Positions 1 through 4,754 of a DNA stretch of 6,877 nucleotides are shown piece by piece; positions within the stretch are counted from its first letter, which is position 1, and every line of letters starts with the position of its first letter. Source of the stretch: Candidatus Methanoperedens sp. GTDB lineage: Archaea; Halobacteriota; Methanosarcinia; Methanosarcinales; Methanoperedenaceae. The notes below the pieces were generated by a model. It was not told where the DNA came from. It saw only the letters and a list, made by a program, of their open reading frames with translations, and did no database searches. A program made the translations under genes and the position numbers. The stretch spans positions 18,847 to 25,723 of the forward strand of contig JAHFCV010000007.1 in the NCBI GenBank assembly GCA_023249275.1. The letters are read 5' to 3'.

Positions 1-219
1 CGACGGGACGCAGACAAGCGCGATATCCGAGAGGTTTATTGTCTGGATAAGTGATTTTAATGATGTGGGATACCCGTTCGCGTCCACGAAGGAATATATC
101 CTGTCCCCTTTTACGAAATTATAAAGAGTGATGTCCGACTCTGTACCCTTCTTCCCAAGATTCCCTGCAAGGCTTGTCCTGCCTGATTTTTCGCTGCCTA
201 TGATTGATACGTTTGCCAT
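1..219 (-). CDS. EF-Tu/aSelB-like GTPase-related protein, N-terminal part (gene runs off left edge)
   Basis: The first 73 codons of a gene whose 3' end lies outside the window. The N-terminus MANVSIIG leads into GSEKSGRTS (residues 8-16), which has the shape of a Walker A P-loop (GxxxxGK[ST]) but carries Arg14 where the invariant Lys is expected. A DxxG-like switch II follows as VDANG (45-49), then a hydrophobic strand, IALVCVP (66-72). I recall similar sequences, annotated as EF-Tu domain or elongation-factor-like proteins, in methanogenic archaea; this is memory, not a search. The spacing between P-loop and DxxG is short (about 30 residues), as in a reduced translation-factor GTPase domain. 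A weak ribosome site, AGGGA (225-229), lies 5 bases before the ATG. Partner and function are unknown, and nucleotide binding may be weak or lost. Confidence 0.72.
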   Translation of the reverse strand, partial: MANVSIIGSEKSGRTSLAGNLGKKGTESDITLYNFVKGDRIYSFVDANGYPTSLKSLIQTINLSDIALVCVPS

Positions 220-290
220 AATAATCCCTGTTATAATTAGTTTATGGATATATGAATTTGGCGTTGTGGCAGACGTAACAATAAACTGGT

Positions 291-300
291 TTAATATATT
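291..300 (-). promoter_or_regulatory. Possible TATA box for the GTPase-like gene
   Basis: On the minus strand the A-rich AAATATATTAAA stretch resembles an archaeal TATA box. A start about 25 bases downstream would give a leader of roughly 45-50 bases before the ATG at 219. The local AT-richness makes chance matches easy, so this is tentative. Confidence 0.3.
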
Positions 301-327
301 TTTTATGGAGATACAAAACTATTGATT

Positions 328-350
328 GGTTTTGAAAGATCTTCAAAACC
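328..350. other. Perfect 9-bp hairpin with a 5-base loop between operon and GTPase-like gene
   Basis: GGTTTTGAA (328-336) and TTCAAAACC (342-350) are exact reverse complements separated by AGATC. The hairpin lies about 22 bases beyond the stop of the second paralogue on the minus strand. No strong T-run follows on that strand, so a simple U-tract terminator is not obvious. It could be an RNA-stabilising or processing hairpin at the operon end, or a dyad operator for the GTPase-like gene. Confidence 0.5.
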
Positions 351-363
351 CGTAAATAATCAT
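343..363 (-). other. Six-codon open frame with an ideal ribosome binding site (possible leader or remnant)
   Basis: Immediately after the stop of the second paralogue, the minus strand reads GGAGG (372-368), four bases, then ATG (363-361). The frame encodes only MIIYGF before TGA (345-343), and the stop codon lies inside the arm of the 328-350 hairpin. A ribosome site this good is unlikely to be idle. It could be a leader peptide controlling access to the hairpin, or the start of a third operon gene whose body has been lost. Not recognised; function unknown. Confidence 0.3.
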
Positions 364-372
364 AGTTCCTCC

Positions 373-1140
373 TTATTCAAACAAATCCTCAAGCTGCAAT
401 TTTCTCAAGTAATTCCCATCTATGGCAACTGCCAGATTTCCGAGAGCATCCATCATCTCCTCAACTTCTTCTCTGGATTTCCCTGTTTTTCTCATTATAT
501 CGCCGACTTTTGTAGCAATGACGTTGTCAACCCGCTCCTCTCCGATAATTCCAAACTCCCCGGAGATGGCGATATCGCATGCTATTTCTGCTTTTCTTAT
601 GAACTCGGCAAGCTTGGTAATCCTGATTCCGGTTTTCTCAGAAAGCAGGTATGCTTCTTTACCTGCAAGGTCTTTTATTTCCATTATACCTGCATTCACC
701 AGCTTTAGCATGTTCTGCCTGCCCAGACCGTTTATGTAAAGCACGCTCAGATTCCTGAGAGAGTAGTCGCCTATCTTATACTCCAGCCTGTAGCAGCCTG
801 CGATATTCATCTCACTACCGCTTTTCAGGGTTGTCACGTTTTTGAAAGCCAGCCCTCCTTCGGACAGGATACATTTAATTAAAAGTTTTACAGTGCCTGT
901 GTTCTTCACACTGTACCAGACTGGAAGCGGGTCAATCTGTCTCCAGTACGGAGTGGCACTTAAATAATAGTCGCCGTCCTCAAGGTCAACCTCCTCGGTT
1001 GACTGGTAATTCTCAAGGCGCCATCTTTTTACCTCTTTATTATCTGAACACCTCATTTTTCTAACATTAATCCCATCTATGCGTACTGCAACATCGGGGT
1101 CTATTATTGTCAGTTTTGCAAAAACACCCTCATTAACCAT
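373..1140 (-). CDS. Unrecognised beta-domain plus helix-hairpin-helix protein, paralogue 2 of a tandem pair
   Basis: 255 residues from ATG 1140. A GTG at 1146 would add two residues, but GGAGGTG (1152-1146) sits 5 bases before the ATG, so the ATG is preferred. Domains: a predicted beta-rich N-terminal region (about 7-130) with FAKLTIIDPDV, YQSTEEVDLEDG and DPLPVWYSVKNTG; a helix-hairpin-helix-like segment (about 136-188) starting INGLGRQNMLKLVNAGI; and a helical C-terminus (about 195-255), rich in acidic and basic residues, ending LEDLFE. No signal peptide or membrane segment is seen, so it is probably cytoplasmic. It is clearly homologous to the protein encoded upstream along nearly its whole length, indicating an old duplication. 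HhH segments usually bind DNA or mediate protein contacts; a nucleic-acid role is inference only. I do not recognise the family. Confidence 0.85.
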   Translation of the reverse strand: MVNEGVFAKLTIIDPDVAVRIDGINVRKMRCSDNKEVKRWRLENYQSTEEVDLEDGDYYLSATPYWRQIDPLPVWYSVKNTGTVKLLIKCILSEGGLAFKNVTTLKSGSEMNIAGCYRLEYKIGDYSLRNLSVLYINGLGRQNMLKLVNAGIMEIKDLAGKEAYLLSEKTGIRITKLAEFIRKAEIACDIAISGEFGIIGEERVDNVIATKVGDIMRKTGKSREEVEEMMDALGNLAVAIDGNYLRKLQLEDLFE

Positions 1141-1142
1141 AT

Positions 1143-1889
1143 TCACACCTCCATTAAGTCCCTGACCATCAGTGTTTCAAAAACATAAGGGACAAGAGCC
1201 TGATTTATGTATTTCAGCAAATCCAACAACTTCCGTGCTTCTTCATCCGATACATCCGCTTCCTGCGCCAGCCTGCCAAAGCTCCATTTCACTACTGTGG
1301 CAAGATAGCGGTTTTCAAGGACTGTAAATTCTTTTGGGATAGATGCATCACAAAGTGTTTTAGCAGATTTCAGCACGGCATCCGCATCTGTTCTAAAAAT
1401 CCTATTGATTGTTGTGCGGTTGGCATCTGCCAATCCTTTTACCGTTATTATATTCTCTTTTACAAGCTCTTTCCAGTGGTCAATAGGCACAGCGTTGATT
1501 TTTCTCACATCAAGCGAACCGAGCCAGAACCGAAGGACCCGGTACTCCAGTCCCAGACATGCTGGTACATAGAGGGTTTTGTTTCTCTCAATTATCCCCA
1601 AATCCTTGAACTGTTTTCCACCTTCTTGCTGCAGCTCACTGAGTACGCATTTAGCAATAAGTTTCTTATCCCCGTTATTAAACACCTTGAACCATACAGG
1701 CAGCGGGTCTATATACGGCGTGAGTTTCAGGTAAATTTTTCCGTTCTCCAAATCAATATCCTCAGTGGACTGGAAATTTCCCAAATTCCATTGTTGCATA
1801 GTTGAATTATCTGCTGATTTCTTTTTCTCCACTCTTACCCTATCAATGACATCAGGGTCAACTATTCTAATCTTTGCTATATAAGGCAT
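1143..1889 (-). CDS. Unrecognised beta-domain plus helix-hairpin-helix protein, paralogue 1 of a tandem pair
   Basis: 248 residues. ATG 1889 is preceded by GGGAGGT (1899-1893), a strong ribosome site. The N-terminal region (about 1-125) looks like a beta sandwich: IAKIRIVDPDV at 4-14, FQSTEDIDLENG at 39-50, then DPLPVWFKVFNNG at 61-73 and LIAKCVLSE at 77-85. These blocks reappear almost intact in the next gene. A helix-hairpin-helix-like region follows (about 130-181: INAVPIDHWKELVKENIITV, then KGLAD), then a helical C-terminus ending in VRDLMEV. First gene of a two-gene operon, with its stop next to the following start, which suggests equimolar production and perhaps a heteromeric complex. 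No catalytic motif, signal peptide or membrane span is visible. The family is not recognised and the function is unknown. Confidence 0.85.
   Translation of the reverse strand: MPYIAKIRIVDPDVIDRVRVEKKKSADNSTMQQWNLGNFQSTEDIDLENGKIYLKLTPYIDPLPVWFKVFNNGDKKLIAKCVLSELQQEGGKQFKDLGIIERNKTLYVPACLGLEYRVLRFWLGSLDVRKINAVPIDHWKELVKENIITVKGLADANRTTINRIFRTDADAVLKSAKTLCDASIPKEFTVLENRYLATVVKWSFGRLAQEADVSDEEARKLLDLLKYINQALVPYVFETLMVRDLMEV
1146..1152 (-). promoter_or_regulatory. Shine-Dalgarno GGAGGTG that decides the start of the second paralogue
   Basis: GGAGGTG lies at the end of the upstream gene (its last two sense codons plus stop read GAG GTG TGA) and is 5 bases before ATG 1140. The alternative GTG at 1146 would overlap this site, so translation most likely begins at the ATG, probably coupled to termination of the upstream gene. 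Confidence 0.7.
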
Positions 1890-1941
1890 ATAACCTCCCG
1901 ATTAACCCGTTTTTCCCTTCATTAAAGAGATGTTAAACTTC

Positions 1942-1949
1942 TATATAAA
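1942..1949 (-). promoter_or_regulatory. TATA box of the paralogue-pair operon
   Basis: The minus strand reads TTTATATA, a very good archaeal TATA box, about 55 bases before ATG 1889. Transcription is expected to start near 1918-1922, giving a leader of about 30 bases that includes the strong ribosome site at 1893-1899. Confidence 0.6.
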
Positions 1950-2002
1950 CTTTCTTATAAAATTTTTTTGAATTCTTTTAAAAATAAAAACAATTGACTA
2001 CC

Positions 2003-2013
2003 AAAATTTATAT
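2003..2013 (+). promoter_or_regulatory. BRE/TATA promoter of the cysteine desulfurase gene (near-leaderless)
   Basis: AAAATTTATAT contains a TATA box (about 2007-2013) preceded by an A-rich element resembling a TFB recognition element. The expected start, about 25 bases downstream, falls only a few bases before ATG 2041. No Shine-Dalgarno sequence precedes that ATG, which fits a leaderless or nearly leaderless message. Confidence 0.55.
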
Positions 2014-2040
2014 CCCATTTCAACTACTTCTGTAATTATC

Positions 2041-3273
2041 ATGGATACCCGGAAAATCCGCCCTGACTTCCCTGCGCTCTGGAAGAAATGGAACGGCAAG
2101 TACCCGATTTATTTCGACAACGCATGCATGACCCTGAAGCCGAAGCAGGTCATGGATGCCATGAACGAATACTATAATGAATATCCCGTATGCGGCGGGC
2201 GCTCTATTCACAAGATGGCAAAAATGGTGGACGAGAAAGTAACAGAGGCGCGGGAGAAGTTCCAGAAGTTCCTGGGCGCATCATGCCCCGAAGAGATTAT
2301 CTTTACGCGGAATACAACCGAAGGGCTGAACCTCGTTGCCAATTCCCTTGAGTTCAAAAAAGGCGATATAGTCCTAACCACAGACAGGGAACATAATTCA
2401 AACCTCATACCATGGCAGGTGCAGGCTCACAAGCGCGGGATAAAGCACGTGGTTGTTTATTCAAATCCCGACAACACATTTGATCTTTCCGGATTTGAAG
2501 AAATAATCAGCAAAAACAAGAACGTGCGCCTCGTGAGCATGGTTCACACCTCCAACCTCGACGGCTATACCATACCTGCAAAGGAGATTATCAAAATCTC
2601 CCACGAGCACGGCGCGCTTGTAATGCTGGACGGCGCCCAGAGCGCGCCCCACAAACCCGTGGATGTGAAGGCGCTTGATGTGGATTTCTTTGCGCTCTCG
2701 GTGCATAAGATGGTGGGTCCGACTGGCATGGGCGTGCTGTATGGGAAACATCACCTGCTCGAAGAGCTTGCGCCTTTCATCGTGGGCGGGGATACGGTAA
2801 GCGATACCACCTACGATGGTGCAAAATTCCTGCCGCCGCCTGAGAAATTCGAGGCAGGGCTTCAGAACTATGCAGGCATCATAGGCTCTGGCGCGGCTGT
2901 GGATTACCTGAATAATATCGGGCTGTCCAATATCGAGGAGCATGAAAAGAGGCTGAATACGATTATTACCGAGGGGATAAAGGACATGCATGGGCTGAAA
3001 ATCATAGGCCCGGAGGAGCCGCATCTGCGGGGCGGCATCATCTCGTTCACCGTCGAGATGCTAAAGGGCGGCGACGCCCATGATATCGCGCTTGTGCTTG
3101 ATGAGACCGAGAACATCGAGGTGCGCTCGGGCGCATTCTGCGTGCATTCGTGGTTCAACTACCGAAAGTGCGAGGCTGCGGTGCGGGCTTCGCTTTATTT
3201 GTATAATACCGAGGAAGAGGCACGGAAGTTTATTGATGTGCTGGGGAAGACGATCGGGTTGTTTAATCCTTGA
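2041..3273 (+). CDS. Cysteine desulfurase-like aminotransferase class V (SufS/Csd group)
   Basis: 410 residues, normal for SufS-type enzymes, which take sulfur from L-cysteine as an enzyme persulfide and release alanine, supplying Fe-S cluster or thiolation pathways. Visible PLP fold-type I residues: Thr92/Thr93 (RNTTEGLNLVANSL), His118 (DREHNSNL), Asp197 and Gln200 (MLDGAQSAPH), and Schiff-base Lys223 (SVHKMVGPTGMGVLYG). The sulfur-accepting Cys367 sits in RSGAFCVHSWFN, and a substrate-binding Arg382 in VRASLYLYNTEEE. Two blocks differ from textbook SufS: FDNACMTLKP near residue 25, where SufS has a DSAATT-like block, and FEAGLQN (270-276) instead of FEAGTPN. CGGRSIHKMA (51-60) also looks subgroup-specific. 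The enzyme may therefore be an archaeal branch whose true substrate is not proven. No sufBC or iscU neighbour is visible; the gene diverges from the paralogue pair. Confidence 0.9.
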   Translation: MDTRKIRPDFPALWKKWNGKYPIYFDNACMTLKPKQVMDAMNEYYNEYPVCGGRSIHKMAKMVDEKVTEAREKFQKFLGASCPEEIIFTRNTTEGLNLVANSLEFKKGDIVLTTDREHNSNLIPWQVQAHKRGIKHVVVYSNPDNTFDLSGFEEIISKNKNVRLVSMVHTSNLDGYTIPAKEIIKISHEHGALVMLDGAQSAPHKPVDVKALDVDFFALSVHKMVGPTGMGVLYGKHHLLEELAPFIVGGDTVSDTTYDGAKFLPPPEKFEAGLQNYAGIIGSGAAVDYLNNIGLSNIEEHEKRLNTIITEGIKDMHGLKIIGPEEPHLRGGIISFTVEMLKGGDAHDIALVLDETENIEVRSGAFCVHSWFNYRKCEAAVRASLYLYNTEEEARKFIDVLGKTIGLFNP

Positions 3274-3276
3274 ACA

Positions 3277-3300
3277 GTTTTGTACCTAAAACCCATTTTT
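3277..3300 (+). terminator. Weak terminator after the cysteine desulfurase gene
   Basis: GTTTT (3277-3281) and AAAAC (3288-3292) can form a short stem, followed by T5 (3296-3300), starting 4 bases after the stop. The stem is A/T-rich and weak, but the T-run alone may suffice in archaea. Confidence 0.35.
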
Positions 3301-3383
3301 GATGACTCAGGTGCGATAAATATGCACGCATTACTTTGCGACGGGCGCGAAGTTGTTCCATAAAAATCCGACTTTTGAGATGG

Positions 3384-3392
3384 AATATTTAA
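3384..3392 (+). promoter_or_regulatory. TATA box of the hicBA module
   Basis: AATATTTAA is a good archaeal TATA box centred about 30 bases before ATG 3418. The predicted transcript starts within a few bases of the ATG, and no Shine-Dalgarno site is present, so hicB is probably translated from a leaderless message. Confidence 0.55.
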
Positions 3393-3417
3393 GTAATAGA
3401 AAAACTACCTATACAAT

Positions 3418-3639
3418 ATGGCAAACGCGAAGATACTCACTGCTGTATTGCATAAAGAAGACGATACGTATGTAGCAGAGTGCCCTGAGGTAGGGACATT
3501 CAGTCAGGGGATTACGATAGAAGAAGCGGTCGATAGTCTCAAAGAAGCCACCGAGTTATATTTAGAAGAGTTCCCACTGGAGACGAAGGCGAAACCCATC
3601 ATAACCACTTTTGAGGTGGCTCCAGTTGCCGAAGCTTAG
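3418..3639 (+). CDS. hicB: HicB-family antitoxin
   Basis: 73 residues with the compact HicB fold: strand AKILTAVLHKEDDTYVAECP, then EVGTFSQGITIEEAVDSL and a helix, KEATELYLEEF. The pattern 'YVAxCPExGxxSQGxTxEEAxxxLKEA' is diagnostic of the family. HicB proteins bind and block the partner RNase HicA. This one lacks a separate C-terminal DNA-binding domain (ribbon-helix-helix or HTH), ending about 20 residues after the core, so autoregulation, if any, must work differently. It precedes hicA, the reverse of the classical hicA-hicB order but common for short archaeal and cyanobacterial modules. The two genes overlap. Confidence 0.9.
   Translation: MANAKILTAVLHKEDDTYVAECPEVGTFSQGITIEEAVDSLKEATELYLEEFPLETKAKPIITTFEVAPVAEA
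3613..3618 (+). promoter_or_regulatory. Shine-Dalgarno GAGGTG that decides the hicA start
   Basis: GAGGTG lies inside the end of hicB, 7 bases before TTG 3626. A TTG at 3611 in the same frame would overlap this site and adds residues not expected in HicA, so TTG 3626 is preferred. Confidence 0.6.
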
Positions 3640-3856
3640 GGAAGTATCAGGGAAAATTGCAGTTAAGGTTCTCTGCAACAAGTTTGGATTCCAAATAAGC
3701 GGTAGCTCTGGAAGCCATGTCAGACTTTCAAAAATGACGCCGGAAGGGAAAATCGGTACGGTCGTACCCATGCACGGAGAATTAAAAATAGGAACGCTTC
3801 GGGGTATTCTAAAACTTGCAAAAGTCGATCCGGATGAGTTCAGCAAATATCTATGA
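3626..3856 (+). CDS. hicA: HicA-family mRNA interferase toxin
   Basis: 76 residues if started at TTG 3626, giving the typical HicA beginning MPKLREVSGKIAVKVL. The double-stranded-RNA-binding-like fold is evident: a first helix with KFGFQ, then GSSGSHVRL with the catalytic His31, and the C-terminal signature VVPMHGELKIGTLRGILK. Residue 22 onward, including DPDEFSKYL at the end, matches the family over its full length, so the toxin looks intact. HicA cleaves mRNA and is held inactive by HicB. The start overlaps the last 14 bases of hicB, which suggests translational coupling and gives the antitoxin priority. Start-codon choice (rare TTG) would also keep toxin yield low. Confidence 0.88.
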   Translation: MPKLREVSGKIAVKVLCNKFGFQISGSSGSHVRLSKMTPEGKIGTVVPMHGELKIGTLRGILKLAKVDPDEFSKYL

Positions 3857-3862
3857 AATCAC

Positions 3863-3929
3863 GGTTGCATGTGGAACACATCGGCGCCGAATATTAATAT
3901 TTAAATAGTGATAAATATGTGGCGCTTTA
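3863..3929 (+). repeat. GGCGCC-bounded imperfect repeat, copy 1
   Basis: This 67-bp segment starts 6 bases after the hicA stop. It begins GGTTGCA, passes GGCGCCGA (3883-3890) and ends GTGATAAATATGTGGCGCTTTA. It aligns over its whole length with the segment at 4224-4291, with one gap and an estimated four fifths of positions matching. Ends GGCGCC (3883-3888) and GGCGC (3921-3925) can pair, and ATATT/AATAT can extend the stem after two mismatches. It also contains a TATA-like ATATTTAAATA (3897-3907). Confidence 0.65.
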
Positions 3930-3989
3930 CACCGCAAAGTCAGCCATGAACTTTTGTTCGTAGATGGCGATGAAAACAGACACAACATT

Positions 3990-4073
3990 AACAGCGAACT
4001 AATACGAACTCGTACGAACTCCAGCGCCGTGAGTTCGTATCAGTTCGTACGAGTTAGTTGTTTATTTTTTCTT
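3990..4073 (+). terminator. Long hairpin of 10-bp units followed by a T-run (terminator-like)
   Basis: The left arm (3990-4021) contains three CGAACT units at about 10-base spacing, and the right arm (4031-4062) contains their complements AGTTCG, AGTTCG and a degenerate AGTTAG. The arms pair across a 9-base loop, CAGCGCCGT (4022-4030). By hand I count four mismatches (4011/4041, 4002/4050, 4001/4051, 3996/4056) and two G-T pairs. GTTTATTTTTTCTT follows at 4060-4073, so on the plus strand it resembles a terminator for hicBA or for an unseen small RNA. The periodic build is unusual for a terminator, and an operator or recombination site is also possible. Confidence 0.55.
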
Positions 4074-4101
4074 ACCACGACGCAAAGAGCGCAAAGCGAA
4101 G

Positions 4102-4199
4102 GCAGCAGAAGGCATCAGCATCACTTTACCTTGACACTTCTGGCTAAGCCATGCGTGAATGCGCCCTCCAGAAGCGCGACTCGGGGCGCCTTCGTCTGC
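4102..4199. other. Nested complementary segments (possible structured RNA or element end)
   Basis: GCAGCAGAAGGC (4102-4113) complements GCCTTCGTCTGC (4188-4199) at 10 of 12 positions. Inside, CTTCTGG (4137-4143) exactly complements CCAGAAG (4168-4174). GCGCCC (4161-4166) exactly complements GGGCGC (4184-4189), which competes with the outer and inner pairings. No coding signal overlaps. The pairings could be chance in a GC-rich patch. Confidence 0.3.
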
Positions 4200-4223
4200 G
4201 GTTTGTGATTTTTCATCGTCAGT

Positions 4224-4291
4224 GGTTGCACGGGTAACCTATTGGCGCCGAGAATTTAATAATTACAAAGTGATAAATCTGTGGCGCCTTA
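4224..4291 (+). repeat. GGCGCC-bounded imperfect repeat, copy 2
   Basis: A 68-bp segment in the same orientation as copy 1, again beginning GGTTGCA and ending GTGATAAATCTGTGGCGCCTTA. Here both bounding hexamers are intact (4244-4249 and 4283-4288). AGAATTT near the left end can pair with AAATCT near the right end, with one bulged A. It lies about 40 bases beyond the end of the PIN toxin gene, which comes from the opposite direction. Confidence 0.65.
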
Positions 4292-4331
4292 AATCGTCAA
4301 GAATACAAATGTCTCCACCGATACCACATGA

Positions 4332-4754
4332 TTATTTCAATTGATACAACTCGATAACATCCTTAGTCGAAAGCACTTTGATGCGCTCTCCAAATATTTC
4401 CTGCCTGAAATGTTTTGTATTGTGTGTCCAGATTCCCTCATTATCAACCGATAAAGCAAGCGCGACAATAGGCGCGTCATCCTTATCATCAGTAAGTTTC
4501 TCTGCTTCGGATAAATGCGGCTTATAAACCCCACGAGGGACAGGCATCACGAACAGCCTCTTTACATCGTTAACAATTTCAAGCAACTCACTATCCTGAA
4601 GCTTGTTCTCATTCCAGCGATTCCTATGCTCCCATAGTTCTTCAAAACAGTGGACAGGAGAAATAAAAACATCGGAGTTTCCAGCAATGATTCGGCGCGT
4701 TATGCCATCCGTGAGAAGAAAAGAAAGCAAAACATTTGTATCAATAATTATCAT
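4332..4754 (-). CDS. PIN-domain ribonuclease toxin (VapC-type)
   Basis: 140 residues. It starts with MIIIDTNVLLSFLL, placing the first metal-binding Asp at position 5. A conserved acid follows in SPVHCFEELWEH (Glu38/Glu39), then DDKDDAPIVALAL (Asp92/Asp93) and the closing strand IWTHNTKHF (108-116). PIN toxins are Mg-dependent RNases that cut RNA and are neutralised by a partner antitoxin. Where many PIN proteins have an Asp in a 'T-N/H-D-x-x-F' motif, this one has Asn112, so the fourth acidic ligand may be missing or shifted. ATG 4754 overlaps the antitoxin stop by 4 bases (ATGA), so the two are translationally coupled. Target RNA unknown. Confidence 0.85.
   Translation of the reverse strand: MIIIDTNVLLSFLLTDGITRRIIAGNSDVFISPVHCFEELWEHRNRWNENKLQDSELLEIVNDVKRLFVMPVPRGVYKPHLSEAEKLTDDKDDAPIVALALSVDNEGIWTHNTKHFRQEIFGERIKVLSTKDVIELYQLK

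Larger units (their letters stand above)
3857..4331. other. 475-bp non-coding stretch between two convergent toxin-antitoxin modules
   Basis: No convincing protein gene is present; the open frames here lack ribosome sites and recognisable composition. The stretch holds two imperfect copies of a GGCGCC-bounded repeat near its ends, a long hairpin with a T-run in the middle, and further complementary segments at 4102-4199. A CGCAAAG motif recurs around 3932 and 4080-4098, similar in style to short intergenic dispersed repeats. No tRNA-like fold was seen. Confidence 0.7.

Noticed and set aside
322..739. Overlapping plus-strand frames across the second paralogue
   Set aside because: They oppose a gene whose protein is homologous to its neighbour. 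No ribosome site or recognisable domain supports them.
2461..3024. Open frame of 187 codons on the minus strand within the cysteine desulfurase gene
   Set aside because: It is antisense to a well-conserved enzyme with all catalytic motifs. Its composition (many His, Arg, Cys) reflects the opposite strand's codon use, and it lacks a ribosome site.
1143..3273. DNA phosphorothioation (Dnd-like) system, prompted by a cysteine desulfurase beside possible DNA-binding proteins
   Set aside because: None of the DndB-DndE proteins is recognisable, and the neighbours lack ATPase, radical or nuclease motifs. Adjacency alone is insufficient.
3994..4060. CRISPR-like array suggested by the CGAACT units
   Set aside because: The units are only 10 bases apart with no spacers, and they reverse direction halfway. 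This is a hairpin, not an array.
3954..4208. Open frame of 84 codons between the toxin-antitoxin modules
   Set aside because: It runs through the long hairpin, so its middle is dictated by repeats. It has no ribosome site and no protein-like composition.
3857..4331. tRNA or other known structured RNA in the spacer
   Set aside because: No T-loop-like GGTTCGAATCC pattern, anticodon arm or acceptor pairing was found. Only hairpins without a known family were seen.
4159..4344. Plus-strand frame overlapping repeat copy 2 and the PIN gene end
   Set aside because: It crosses the repeat and the antisense of a clear PIN toxin, and no initiation signal precedes it.
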